In this document: one piece after another, positions 21,476 to 32,760 of the stretch | How the letters are laid out: every line of letters begins with the position of its first letter | Numbering within the stretch: position 1 is the stretch's first letter | NCBI GenBank assembly: GCA_021234155.1 | Contig: JAJEKV010000062.1 | Location: forward strand, 7,025,645 to 7,089,644 | DNA: 64,000 nt | Direction of reading: 5' to 3' | DNA from: Isoetes taiwanensis | Lineage: Eukaryota > Streptophyta > Lycopodiopsida > Isoetales > Isoetaceae | Notes under the pieces: model-generated | Told to the model about the DNA's origin: nothing | Databases searched by the model: none | What the model saw: only the letters and a program-made list of their open reading frames with translations | Translations under genes and position numbers: made by a program

Positions 21476-22180
21476 TTGGCTTTCTGGTTCTCTGTTTCGT
21501 TGCACCTTGCCCAGCAGGTTGCAAACTCGTGTGCGGATTTGTTGGCTGCGTAATCAGAGGTTCGATGCCCTCGGTTTTTTTAAGGGCAGTGACTAAACTA
21601 GAAAGACATCAATGTCTCAGCGACATCAGCAAGAGGTATATTTGCAACCTCGTCAAACATGGGATCTCAGGATATGCACAACAACAGGAAGGTTACTCTC
21701 ACGAAGATCACTCTGCTTTGCAATTCTTTGAGAACATGCAACAAGAGGGCATAATGCTAGACTAGATAACACCCTTAAAGCAGGGAGAGAACATCCATGA
21801 ACTTATTATTGGAAGGAAGTTTCAGGTCAACATTGTCCTTGGAAATAAACTTTGATAGGTGTTCCAAGTGTGCAAGCTTAGAGGATGCAGAGAGAGCTTT
21901 TTGACAAGTTGTTGGATAGAGATATAGTGTTATGGATTCATATGATTTCAGCACATACACACATGAGCACTTTATGTGCCTTCACAAATGGCAAATGCTT
22001 TTATTAATAGGCCGTTGGTAGTGGAGACAAATTTTTGGAACTACCCAAGTAATGGCAAGTGTCGTTGTCATTAATTTTACTAAACTGTTGTTCATACGAC
22101 TAGGTTGTTTAACGATTTAGGCCTTTAAAGTTTATCTACGTTTGCTTTTGTTAGGGCCCGAAGGGCCCAAAATTTTTTTT
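21476..22180. other. Intergenic, no gene recognised
   Basis: I see only short frames without family motifs and no strong repeat. A GGGCCCGAAGGGCCC palindrome lies at 22154-22168, just before the fold-back arm. Confidence 0.5.
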
Positions 22181-22643
22181 AATATAGCAATCAATACACA
22201 ACTATTATTAACATTATTAACACAAACCATTGCATTTAACACATTTAAATTAAAATCCCCCTTAAACCCCCTTTGGTTTGGGTGCACATTCACACGGGGG
22301 GTTACTCCGGGCAACGAGAGCTGTCGGATGGGCATATTTGCCCTTTATTCCAATATCTGGACCGTACATAGCGATTCTCGTTTGTGGGGTATGCATGTAC
22401 AAGTTTATGTATACTGTATATTAAGGTTTGCAAAATACTATAAGGTTTGAGAGAATGTACTTAATGGTGTTAATTTTGTACATGTATTGTAAATATATTT
22501 TTGGGGCTCTCGCTGCCCTACGTAACCCCCTGTGTGAATATGCACCCAAACCAAAGGGGGTTTAAGGGGGATTTTAATTTAAATGTGTTAAATGCAATGG
22601 TTTGTGTTAATAATGTTAATAATAGTTGTGTATTGATTGATAT
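22181..22643. mobile_element. Fold-back element with ~140-bp inverted arms
   Basis: The left arm runs from 22181 (AATATAGCAATCAATACACA) to about 22322. The right arm (about 22505-22643) is its near-perfect inverse complement, including TTAAACCCCCTTTGG and ACCATTGCATTTAACACA on the complementary strand. The spacer is about 180 bp and does not code. The arms are AT-rich outside and GC-rich inside. Its right end abuts the Helitron remnant. Likely a MITE or terminal arms of a deleted transposon; no certain target duplication. Confidence 0.8.
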
Positions 22644-22659
22644 GCTACACGGATTGAAG

Positions 22660-25490
22660 AGGAAAGAAAAAAGAAGAGACAATGTTTTGCAAATTTATAA
22701 ATGAAGAGGATGAGAATAGAGTACGAAATAGAAAAAGGGAGCTTTATAGACAACAATTGTCTAGGCCAATAGAGGATATGCATATAGAAGATAGGAACAT
22801 GGTGTCTACTAAATTGAATACGGGCTCGACCATTAATGTAGATAGAGGTTCCCAGAATCTTAATAAACAGATTGTTGTAGATACGACGAGATTAGGCGCC
22901 ACGCAGGGTCCAGAATTAATTCATTGGCAAGCTTGTGCATGACGTATGAGTTTGGCAATAAATCGAACTTGCATGATCATGCACGTGGAAGAAGTGGTGT
23001 ACCTATTGCCAGATCCCACTACTTAACATTGAGCAAGATGGGTTTTGTTGTAATAATGGGAGATGGCAGTTGCCACGGTTAGCCCCTTTACCTCGAGCAT
23101 TAAATAACCTGTACAACATACCCGATTTTGATACAAAAGCCAAAGGTGAATAAATTATTTAGTGCGCTCGGAGTTGACGGTGGATTTGTAAACCTGGATT
23201 TTCCATCATCTGTTACGATTACAGGTGCACATACCATCGACTACTTCCTAAGGCAGACATTGGAAATCCTATGCATTGGTACATCTATGGTGAGTCACAA
23301 CGCTACATGCAGACATGAAATCAAAGGGTGCCATTCCAATGGATTGCAATTATCAGTTCAATCCTTGATCAGATAAATCCATTTATTCGAAACATCCGGA
23401 CTATGTATAGCTTACGCATGCCATTAGAATACATAACAATTGAAGGGGCAGTTGCAAGCGATGAAATTGCGGCCATTGCCAAAGTCGATAACACAGTCGA
23501 CATTAGGCCTCGAATCGCTAGTTTCTAGGTACAAAATCAAGGGGAACCAACCTTTATGAGCATTCTTGATTCTATGTATGAACCACTTCAATATCCCTTG
23601 TTTTACCTACATGGCACATTAGGCTGGGGACCTGAAAATGAGTACAATATCACGCAGTTGCAATGGTACAAGGCGAGGTTGTTGCATGAGGATCGACTCC
23701 TCCAAGTGGGCCGCCTGTGTAGGGGGTACTTGGTAGAGATGTAATCGAGGGTGGGGGATGCTCGGTTAAATTACTTCAGAAAGCCAAACTTTCGAAACAG
23801 GAGGATACAATATGATGAGAATTATTCCGAGCGGGAAAAAGATGGCCAGAATGACATAATCTTACCTGCATCATTCTTGGGGTGCAAAAGATGGTGTTCT
23901 GTACAAGTAGCGGATGCATTATCACTCTCGAGTGCAAAAGGTCGTCCTACACTATTCATCATGATGACGACAAACACAGAGTGGCCCGAGATATGAACTG
24001 CACTTAAACCTGGACAAAACACATATGACGCCCCTATAATTGTTGTTCGTTGTTTCTATGGTAGACTGCAACAACTAACGGAGTTGCTCAAAAAGTTTTT
24101 TCAGCGTATATCATACATGATGCATGTAGTAGAATTTCAAAAACAAGGATTACCTCATGCACATTCTTGCACAATCTTACCTGCATCATTCTTGGGGTGC
24201 AAAAGATGGTGTTCTGTACAAGTATCGGATGCATTAGCACTCTCGAGTGCAAAAGGTCGTCCTACGCTATTCATCATGATGACGACAAACACAGAGTGGC
24301 CCGAGATACGAACTGCATGAGGATTACCTCATGCACAATCTTATCTGCATCATTCTTGGGGTGCAAAAGATGGTGTTCTGTACAAGTAGCGGATGCATTA
24401 GCACTCTCGAGTGCAAAAGGTCGTCCTACGCTATTCATCATGATGACGACAAACACATAGTGGCCCGAGATACGAACTGCACTTAAACCTGGACAAAACA
24501 CATATGACGCCCCTATAATTATTGTTCGTTGTTTTCATGGTAGAAGACTGCAACAACTAAAGGAGTTGCTCAAAAAGTTTTTTCAGTGTATATCATACAT
24601 GATGCATGTAGTAGAATTTCAAAAATAAGGATTACCTCATGCATATCTTGTGTTACGTACGGAGCCTGAGATACCATTGGATTGCATCGATCAGAACGGG
24701 TCCACTTCTTCAAGGACAAGTTCAAAAGTTCATAATACATAGACATACAGAGAGATGCTCTCCAAATAACGCTTCCTGCTGCTATAACTTTTCTAAGCCT
24801 GTTAATCCCATAACATACCTCGATTCAAGGGGTTATGTACATTACAGAAGGAGAAATGTAGAGGACATGTAGGTCGTTCCCTATAATGCGTTATTGCTCC
24901 ATGAGTTGGATTGTCATATTACTATTGATATTGCATCTATTGTACATGTGTTTTCCTATCTCTATAGTTAAATATACAAAGGGTTCGATATTGCCAATTT
25001 TCGAAAAACCCAAGAGAGCTAATCTATGATAATATCGTCGTCAAGGAATAATTAACAGACACATCATATGTCAGAGTCTGTATTAGCAAATGTAGAACAA
25101 AGAACATGAGCAATAAGAGAAATATCTGAAAACGTACCAACAGAGCAAATCGCGAGACCACCTACTAGAAATGAGACACGAGACTATGTGGATGCACGAT
25201 ATCTTTCTGCCACAGAGGCATCGTGAAAGATAATATCCCATCACATAACGGATAAATCTCCATCCATCAACTGCCTCCCATTACACCTACAATTACAAAA
25301 TACAAATTCACTCTTGGACCGCTACTTTTTACGGCCTATAAATCCCCAGTTTGGCAATTTGATATACATCCAATACCACGAGCAATTTAGATTAAGTGCA
25401 TACAATGGAACATTTAGAGCAAGAAAGAGCAGGATACACAAAAAACAGGCGAAGCGTGTTTGCAGGGAACATATAAACAGGTACGTCCTC
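22660..25490 (+). mobile_element. Helitron remnant: Rep (Helitron-like N) region
   Basis: In broken frames the plus strand encodes ENRVRNRKRELYRQQL (22712), DPLQYPL-like EPLQYPLFYLHGTLGWG (23583), EDRLLQVGRLCRGYLVEM (23690), GRPTLFIMMTTNTEWPEI (23939-23996), NTYDAPIIVVRCFYGRLQQL (24020) and MMHVVEFQKQGLPHAH (24117-24165, the HUH motif of the rolling-circle Rep nuclease). After these come NPITYLDSRGYVHYRRR (24805) and NETRDYVDARYLSATEAS (25169). This is the order of plant Helitron Rep proteins. The frame is riddled with stops, and the Pif1-like helicase half is absent after about 25490. In a live element Rep nicks and joins the ends for rolling-circle transposition. Confidence 0.88.
23855..24640 (+). 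repeat. A-B-A-A-B duplication inside the Helitron Rep
   Basis: Segment A (about 148 bp, from ATCTTACCTGCATCATTCTTGG to CGAGATA(T/C)GAACTGCA) occurs at 23855-24002, 24170-24318 and 24334-24480. Segment B (about 160 bp, TTAAACCTGGACAAAACACA to the HUH codons) follows the first and third A copies only (24003-24165 and 24481-24640). Copies are about 95% identical by eye, so the rearrangement is younger than much of the decay. Confidence 0.85.
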
Positions 25491-26690
25491 CTCTACGTGT
25501 TTCTGGTTGCACAGGGGCGGTGGCGAGTTGAGCGGCTTCTGCAAGCAGGGTGTGATGCTTGGCTCTCAAGCAAGCTTTGATTCTGGCATCAGAGCAGGTT
25601 TTTGGGTTGCCCGAAGGGCAAAACCTAGGAATGGGGAGTGGAATGAGAATATGCCACGGAAATGTCAAGTGGAGATTCGTGGAGGAAGATATTTTGAGGG
25701 CTGGGATAAAATATTGAGGAGTAAGCATGTCAAAGCCATATTGCATCAATATAAACTCTGGTCTTATTACGTATAGTTAAAAAAAAAATTGAGGGAGGGG
25801 GTGGGGGGGGATGGGAGGGGAGGAGAGGAGAGAAACCACCTAGAAGTTTGATAAGTACTTGATGAATTTGAATGTTGTGTATACAATGCAGATATGTGTA
25901 ATGCATGATGTTTGTCAATGGATTTATAATTTGTGAATCCTACGATACAACTTTTTTCCTTCTAATGATACATGCATCTTTCCTGCTTATGACACCTAGT
26001 ACTTTGGATGAGTGCGGTTTGGATTAAGTTTTTCAGGGTTTTGCTTAGCATTCCGTGAGGGCAACCCTCTATGCAATAGCACCTTATTTATGTAGGGCCA
26101 TGTTTCTTGCCTTGTGGAATTGGGAAGTGGATGCGGTTATGCTTCTGGATACAAGCAAGCTTCGATGCTAGCATCAGAGTGGAGTCTTTTTTTATGTAGG
26201 ACTATCATTTTTTCCTATGTACAGAAGCAGAAGTGGCTGAAGTTCTTTCTTCTCATCCCAGCTTCAGATTCCGAGCAGCTTCAGAGTTTTGCTTTTTATC
26301 AAGATCATGATAGAGAACTGAATTTAGCACTTATCTGTAGAGATTGCTATGTTTGAAGCTTGTAGATTGTGCAATAATAGTGACAATGATCTAAAACTAA
26401 TTACGTAAGGATTTATAAATTTGTAGTACTTGGAGAAATGAGAGTTCGAATTTGCTATATAGTCTGTAAAAATTTTGGTAAAGTTTAATGTAGGTCTGGC
26501 ACTGGCTAACGTTGTGTGTTTCAGATTGGGTTTTGAACATGGACCTTTGGTGAATACTGCCTACATTTTGAATTTGGCTATGTTTTTCCTCTTCAATCCT
26601 TTGTTTGAACACTCAATGGTATTACTCAGGTTCGATTCATGAGGAGCAGCATTGTTTCTGTAATCATTGTGTATGGGTTATTATAAATTC
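25491..26690. other. Unassigned, purine tract and dispersed 42-bp repeat
   Basis: Positions 25780-25833 form an A-run followed by a G-rich GGGAGG tract. GATGCTTGG-type sequence (about 25556-25597) recurs at about 26141-26182, CAAGCAAGCTT(T/C)GAT.CT(G/A)GCATCAGAG, at roughly 80% identity. No gene is recognised. Confidence 0.5.
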
Positions 26691-26696
26691 AGGGAT

Positions 26697-27005
26697 TTAA
26701 CATATTTTATACGTTCGGTATTCCACAAGATGGCCTGTCAACCCGTAACCAAGCTTTCTAATATCCAGATACGTGACGGTATAATGGCCCACCACACCAA
26801 ATGACATCAAGTTACTGATACACATAACATTGTAGCCAAATGCCATTAAAGTATCTCTACACACCTCTGTTTGATAGAAGACATCCACAAGAGGCAATTC
26901 AAAATCAAGTTGACTCTCCTTTACCTGAAGCTCACTAAGCAAACTACCAATATCCTTCCTGTTATTCTGAACCATCATATCAATAGAAGAAACTGTTAAA
27001 GACAT
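26697..27005 (-). CDS. Unrecognised 102-aa frame next to LINE-B
   Basis: The minus-strand frame stays open upstream of its first ATG (through RNTRERFCEWIKKDM) to about 27050. It has coding-like composition: SSIDMMVQNNRKDIGSLL, KESQLDFELPLVDVFYQ, and the end TYLDIRKLGYGLTGHLVEYR. It runs opposite to LINE-B, so it is unlikely to be LINE ORF1. It could be a captured or truncated host-gene exon. I do not recognise a domain. Confidence 0.35.
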   Translation of the reverse strand: MSLTVSSIDMMVQNNRKDIGSLLSELQVKESQLDFELPLVDVFYQTEVCRDTLMAFGYNVMCISNLMSFGVVGHYTVTYLDIRKLGYGLTGHLVEYRTYKIC

Positions 27006-27361
27006 GTCTTTCTTAATCCACTCACAAAATCGCTCTCGTGTGTTTCTGTTGGCAGTGGCAATTGCTCTCTAATGTAAGGCAGGCAGAGAGGCTAAAGGTG
27101 GAGGAACAGGGGGAGTGAAAGCATTACCAGAAGATGCAATCTGACCCGCAGTAGAAACAATAGGTGCAGATTGCAAATGATTCAAGAGCAGCAGGAACGG
27201 CGTGAAAGAGCTACAGATGGCTGGACAAAAGTTAATTTGAAGAAATCTGCCCGTAATAAATTTGCTCAGTCTGCCTCTTAGGCAGCACATTCTAGTGGAG
27301 ATAGTCATGGTAGTGCACAACAGCATGCCATCATTCCCTTATCAGAGGATGAGGTACTCCG

Positions 27362-27510
27362 TGGAGGGCTAGAGCAGAGAGGAGGCTCTTCCTTACCACA
27401 ATCTGCACATAACATGGAGAGGGTGGAGCAGAGCGGCGGCTCCCCCCTGCCAATTGTTCCAGGACACAATGGAAGGGTGGAATAGAGAGGAGGCTCTCCC
27501 TTGCCACTTA
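27362..27510 (+). repeat. Three tandem EQ.GGS.LP-coding units in LINE-B ORF1
   Basis: A 57-60-bp unit coding VEQxGGSxLP occurs three times (GAGCAGAG.GG.GGCTC...). The third has a TAG for Gln. The repeat lies between the ORF1-like region and the endonuclease. Confidence 0.7.
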
Positions 27511-27597
27511 CTCGCACACGATGGGCAAACCTCTTAGATGCAGTTAATCTTCCTGGGGCCACTGAGATGGATGTGGAGGACCCTCAACTGCCCACAT

Positions 27598-28383
27598 GAA
27601 TATTCTTTCTTAGAATGTTAGGGGAGTGGCTTCCAAAAGAAGTAGGTGTCCCTCTATCTATCTAAGTTCTCCATGGATTTATGTTGTTTTCAAGAGCACA
27701 AGTGCGGTAAAGGCGATGTTCAAAAGTTGGCTAACATTTTGGGGCGTGATTATAATGTGCTTGTGGCGGCTGCTGATTCTGCTAAAACAGGTGATTTTAC
27801 TGCATGGAAGCCCTCTTTGAATGTCACTTTCAATCAAGTGCAAAGATTCGGTCGTTGAATAATTGTTAAGTGAAAAGAGCGGGGGCAAGAATGTGGTTTA
27901 GTGAATGTTTATGCTCACAATTATCCGCGTCAAAAGGGAGCTTTGTGGGCCTCTCTTCGTCGCAAAGTTCTCAGGCTAGGCAATAATGTGGCATGGTTGC
28001 TCATTGGTGATTTCAATATGGTTGAAATTGAGGCAGACAGGTGTGGCAGGGGATCACAGGTGGTTCAAGAATTTGAACGGGAGCAATGGCAACGCCTCCT
28101 GCATGATTGTGGCCTTGTGGAGATCGAGGGTGATCAATCCTTCACATGGTGCAATGGATGGATAGGCAACGATAGAGCTTACGCCGGACATGATCGTGGT
28201 TATTATAATGCAATAGCTACTGATTTTCTTCAGTTGCAGAGAACTAATTTGTTGGATAGTCCAGTCTCAGATCATAATCCACAATGGTTCTCTACCGGAC
28301 AACCTCTATGGCGAAGAGCTACAAAAACTTACTTCAAGCTCAATACTAAACATTTGAAGGATAGTGAATTCATTGCAGGTTGA
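27598..28383 (+). pseudogene. LINE-B endonuclease domain
   Basis: The domain starts MNILS*NVRGVASKRSRC (Trp replaced by TAG) and continues, after a frame change, with QEHKCGKGDVQKLANILG. Then come VNVYAHNYPRQKGALW, LLIGDFNMVE (the GDFN box, about 28000-28028), DQSFTWCNG and SPVSDHNPQW (the SDH catalytic box near 28260). The 27901-28383 part is an uninterrupted frame. It once supplied the nicking activity for target-primed reverse transcription. Confidence 0.88.
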
Positions 28384-28754
28384 TGTTCTCATGAATTCTC
28401 CGTGGCATGGCCAGTATTGTTGCTGCTCTCAGGGCTGTTAAATCCTTTGCAAAGCAGTTGGGTCATGCACAGGTGGTCCAGACTAGAAACCACTTAATCG
28501 GGTTGTATCAGGAGTTACAGAGATGTCGCACTCTTGCCCCTTCTTCTGGTATTAGAGATAGCAATATTGACATAGATTAAAGCCATTGAGACGGCTCATG
28601 TGAATCAAGCGTGGATAAAGGCTGGACTAGAATGATTATCTGGTGATAGATGGTCTCACTTCTTTTTTTGGGTCGTTAAGAGAAGGCGTATGATGGCCTC
28701 TATTAACTCCCTTATTTTGCATGATGGTTTCAGAGTGTTCTGATCCAGTTCAGT

Positions 28755-30470
28755 TTGAAGCAGTATCTTCATGACCACTTTTCCTCATTTTTTTCCACAC
28801 ATCAGTTGCCCTTTCAGAAGGATATGCAAGCTACAGTCTTGTCGAAGGTCCATCCCATCGTGGCAGCGGAGCAACTTGCACACCTAGAATCAAACATCAC
28901 CATCAATGACTTACATTCAGCTGCTTCTCTTTTAAAGAAAGACAAGTGCCCTGGCCTAGATGGTTTTCTAGTGGAAGTTTTCCAGGAATATTGGGATTGA
29001 TTGGGTTGCGATCTTTATAATGCTTTCTGTGAGTTTCATAGGTTCAGAAGTTTAGATAAGATCCTCAATACTGGCTGCATTTCTCTTATTCCCAAGTGTA
29101 AAGAGCCGAAGACAATATCTGACTGGCGCCCTATCATATTATTGTCTTCCGTGTATAAAATCTTTGTGAAGGCCCTTGCAGACAAAGTGCATGATGTCTT
29201 GGCTGTATCAATCTCTCCTACTCAATCTGGATTCTTGCCAAGGAGGAGCATTTTAGACAATGTTGCTGCTTCTTATGAGGGTATGTATTGGGCCAGATTG
29301 AAAGGTCAACGTATACTCTATCTTAAATTAGATTTTGCCAAGGCATAGGACAGTGTGGATTGGGAATTTTTGGAAAAATGCCTCGTCTTAACATTGGGCT
29401 TTGGTCAGCAATTCACCAGTGATGTTATGAAGCTCCATATCTCGACACGGTCTACTGTGTTGTTTCAGGAGGAACCCTCCACTATTTTTTCGGTTGGGCG
29501 GGGTCTTCGCCAAAGATGCCCATTAGCTCCACTTTTGTTCACAATAGTAGTTGAGGTCCTCTCACATCTATTTGCTAAGGCCGTGCAGGATGGGATAGTG
29601 CAGGGGTTGAGTATGGAGGACGGTTCACAGGAAATTTGTAACCAGTATGCTGATGACACGATTCTCTTTCTTGTTGCTGATGCGGATAATCTTCAGAATG
29701 CAAAGCTTCTTCTTCATACTTTCTCTTTAGCATCTGAAGTTCTTGTTAGTTGGCCAAAGTGTTCTGCATTATGGATGCTTGATGGGCTTGTGCCTCCTTG
29801 TGTTGTGGATTTTCCTTAGAAGGTGCTTCCTCATGGGAAGGCTACTAAACTTTTTGGTATTCCTGTGGGCATTCATATTTCTACCTCCGATGCTTGGGGT
29901 ATTATCATAGAAAGGTTGCGAAAGTATTTGTTTTGGTGGAATACTGCTAAGCTCTCTCTGCCAGCGCGAATAACTGTTGCTAAGCATGTTTTCAGTAATT
30001 CCCACGACTATATGACCTCTGCCCTTGTGGCTTCTCAATCAAAATTTCAGGTGATTGTTATCATTGTCCGTAATTTTATTTGGGGTGGGACTGAGAAGCA
30101 TGTTGTGGTCAAGATTGCATGGTCCAAATGCACCAGACCAAAATTTGCAGGTGGTTTGGGGATGACAGACTTCCATCTGCAGAGTAAGATTCTAATTTCT
30201 AAGTTCATTTGGAGGATCCTTAAGGATATGGTTGATTCACCTGGAGTGCGGTTGGTGAAGCAGTCACTTGCACATTGTGTTCCTTTTGAGAAAGCTTCAT
30301 TAAAACTGCTTCTTTCTTGGGGTCTCTTTTATCAGCTATGCCCTTTTCCTAATGCCTCCCCTTTTTTGAAAGGCTTGCTGGAGTCTTGGGACACAATATG
30401 GACCTTATTTCGTCGTATTGATCTTGCTGCATGCCATCAGTTGAGTGCCCTTGTTAATGGATACCTGTAG
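28755..30470 (+). pseudogene. LINE-B reverse transcriptase domain
   Basis: The RT blocks are in order: DKCPGLDGFLVEVFQEYW (28940), SLIPKCKEPKTISDWRPI (29080), QSGFLPRRSILDNV (29225), LKLDFAKA*DSVDWEF (29325, Tyr to stop), GLRQRCPLAPLLF (29500) and QYADDTILFL with YADD at 29646-29657. The post-palm blocks LFGIPVGIHISTSDAW and LSLPARITVAKHVF follow, to FIWGGTEKHVVVKIAW. Stops at 28998, 29347 and 29817 separate the open pieces. The catalytic aspartates remain. Confidence 0.9.
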
Positions 30471-30641
30471 AAAATAATCTTTCACTTTGTGCCTCAGTTC
30501 ATCCATTAACTCAACGGTGCTGGAGGTTAGCAGGAATCTTGACAGTTGCAGCATGGTATGATTCTAGCCAGTTAGCGACATGGCAAATCTTTCAAACAAA
30601 ATTCTCATTGTCTCGATGGAACAGACCGATTTGGCAAAAGG

Positions 30642-31427
30642 TTGCTAGTACTCTGCCATTGGTTGCTCCAGAGGCTATTGAAGGGTGCATGTGGCATTCC
30701 CACTAAAAGTGTTCACGAGCATAGGCTTGTGAACTCTATGTATAGGCTGCTTGTCAATGGTGATATCCTTCCGCCATCCACTTCCATTCAGCTCTCACCT
30801 CCTAGTTGGAGACATATGCGGACTTGGGCTTGGGATAAACTACTCCATCCTAAGGTAGTTGTGCTTTGGTGGCAGATTCTTCACAGATGACCTCGTGTGA
30901 ATGTGCTTGTCCATAGATTTGATCCTCGAGTGTCAGCACTCTGGCCACTGTGCAAGCAAAGGGACAAGACCATTGAACATTGTTTCTTTTTATATGATCA
31001 TCTCCAGCCTATTTGGTCTTGGTTGCTTTCTGTTTTGCACGTGACATTGACAAGTCAACAAGTGCTTCTGGCTATTTATTCGAATACTTGGAATAAGTGG
31101 CGGAGCCAAGCATTTCATTTAGCATCAGGTTGATTGTTGTGTGGTCCATCTGGAAGCGCGGAAGATTGTATATCTTTCAGGGTTTGGATGATCCTCCTGC
31201 AGTTGTCCTCCAGGACGCACAAGCTAGAATTGCTAAGGCCTACCATTGCTCTTCGCTTGGTCTTGCCAAGCGACAGTTGATATTTGAGTCCTATCTGAGT
31301 GTGTTGTCTTATGCAAAGGCTGGTGGTTCTACTCAGTGGATCATGATTATCCTCCGAGATTTTATTCCCGCCTCTGCATGTGTATTTTGCTTTTGGCTTG
31401 GAGTTTCAATGAAGTTTGTCGTTCTTC
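30642..31427 (+). pseudogene. LINE-B zinc-binding region and 3' tail
   Basis: WDKLLHPKVVVLWWQILHR and SALWPLCKQRDKTIEHCFF (30830-30995) resemble the zf-RVT module, with the first cysteine of the CxxC pair changed to Trp and a TGA between. The tail from 31270 to 31427 is repeated in a truncated copy at 52955-53106. Confidence 0.8.
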
Positions 31428-31454
31428 AAAAAAAAAAAAAAAAAAAAAAAAAAA

Positions 31455-32439
31455 CTTCCAATTGGGGTTTTCTAATTGCGGAACCAACTTATTTAATTGG
31501 TGAATAGTATCACATCCTTCCAAGAACAATGAAAACAAGCAGAAGGCGTCCATTGACTACGCCCTTAAACGAGAAAAGTGTTGTAGCATTGATCTAAACA
31601 TCTTGCAAGCCATGCATACCACATGGCAACGTGCCCCATCTATATTACAAATTTTGTTGCATTTCATGGTGGCCACACTATTTCAACTTTTGATGTGCCA
31701 AATTGGTAGAGGTATTGGTACCATCAAGACTAGTGGGTAGCCACATAAGCATCAGGATGATCATTTAAGGTTGTCGTGCAAAATTGTTCAGTTTATTTAT
31801 GACAATAAGGGTTAAATCTATGTTTCAAATAATATTCACAGCTGAAACATCTACCAAGCTTATATCTAACAAGTTTGATGAACAAAAATCTTAGTTGGAA
31901 TTCAGTAAATGTGGATCGAATTTAACAAATTTGTTTCACATTGGAATGCATGATCTAGAATATTCATGAAAATAACTGCCTTGAAGATCGAGCATCGAAG
32001 ATCGAGCATCATGCAGACATACGTATAAACACATAATATTGTATCATAAGTTGCATTTTTCATTAATTTTGCCAGTAATTAGAGCATATTACAAGTCATT
32101 AATTGGATGGCCATACAAAACAAACCTGTCATATAGATGCTCTTGCACATTATTATCAGCTTGGTCAACAGCGCTTGCTGCCACATCCATTATAGGAAGA
32201 ACTATTACAATGTCTTAGGTAGCATTCACTTGTTGGACATATAAAATGGCGCGTACAATTAGATAAGGTAAGATAAGATAAGATTTTTTACGTCCACGGA
32301 AACCCAACGGGTTATGGGACGGCACATGCAAGGGCAACAGCCCATCTAAAACCAAATATTAAAAGGCTACTAAGAAACATAGCTCTTAAGTCTACAATGG
32401 TGCATATCAAAGAAGTCTCTATTCGGGCGTAAGCCTCTA
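31455..32439. other. Intergenic, no gene recognised
   Basis: A GAAGATCGAGCATC unit is duplicated at 31984-32011, and a short GATAAG repeat occurs at 32262-32285. Nothing coding is supported. Confidence 0.5.
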
Positions 32440-32760
32440 CGTGTTCATAGTGCAGTCGCAGCCGAGACATACGAGGAGGTGCCGCACGTGAAACCTACCA
32501 AGCTAGTTGCAAGTAGAGTGGTAGGTGGGCCGAGTCCACCTCCTCATCTCTACTTTTTCCTACTTGGAAGTGCTCGACGACATGCATATCATGTTCCGCC
32601 ACCAATAAATAGTCCAACACACTAGGCCTCCCCCTGGTTCTCCCGCCTGCAGGTGTGGTTGCGAGAGGAGGGCCGGTACGCCAGTCCATTGCAGATTACC
32701 CGGTCAAATATACTATGCAGTAGCAACAACTATCTACCATAGTGCGTGATCTGATTGTCA
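32440..32760 (-). pseudogene. LINE endonuclease remnant (LINE-C-like), antisense
   Basis: Minus-strand reading gives a block around SRNHTCRR and then GRPSVLDYLLVAEHDMHVV and a DSAHLPLYLQL end. This is the SV(I/V)DY...SDHxPL ending of LINE endonucleases, with SDH changed to DSAH. It is frame-broken and isolated. It could belong to the same family as the fragment at 1-400, but the two do not overlap, so this is not shown. Confidence 0.5.

Larger units (their letters stand above)
27170..31454 (+). mobile_element. LINE-B, near-complete decayed L1-type LINE with poly(A)
   Basis: In order the element has an ORF1-like basic and repeat-bearing region (27180-27598), an endonuclease (27598-28383), reverse transcriptase (28900-30100), a C-terminal zinc-binding region (30800-31030), a 3' tail and 27 A residues (31428-31454). 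About ten stops or frame breaks inactivate it, including TAG in NILS*NVRG at the endonuclease start and TAG in FAKA*DSVDWEF of the RT. The 5' limit is estimated. No target duplication was found. Confidence 0.9.

Noticed and set aside
25780-25833. G-rich tract as G-quadruplex or promoter
   Set aside because: It is a simple purine run with no gene attached; no further support.
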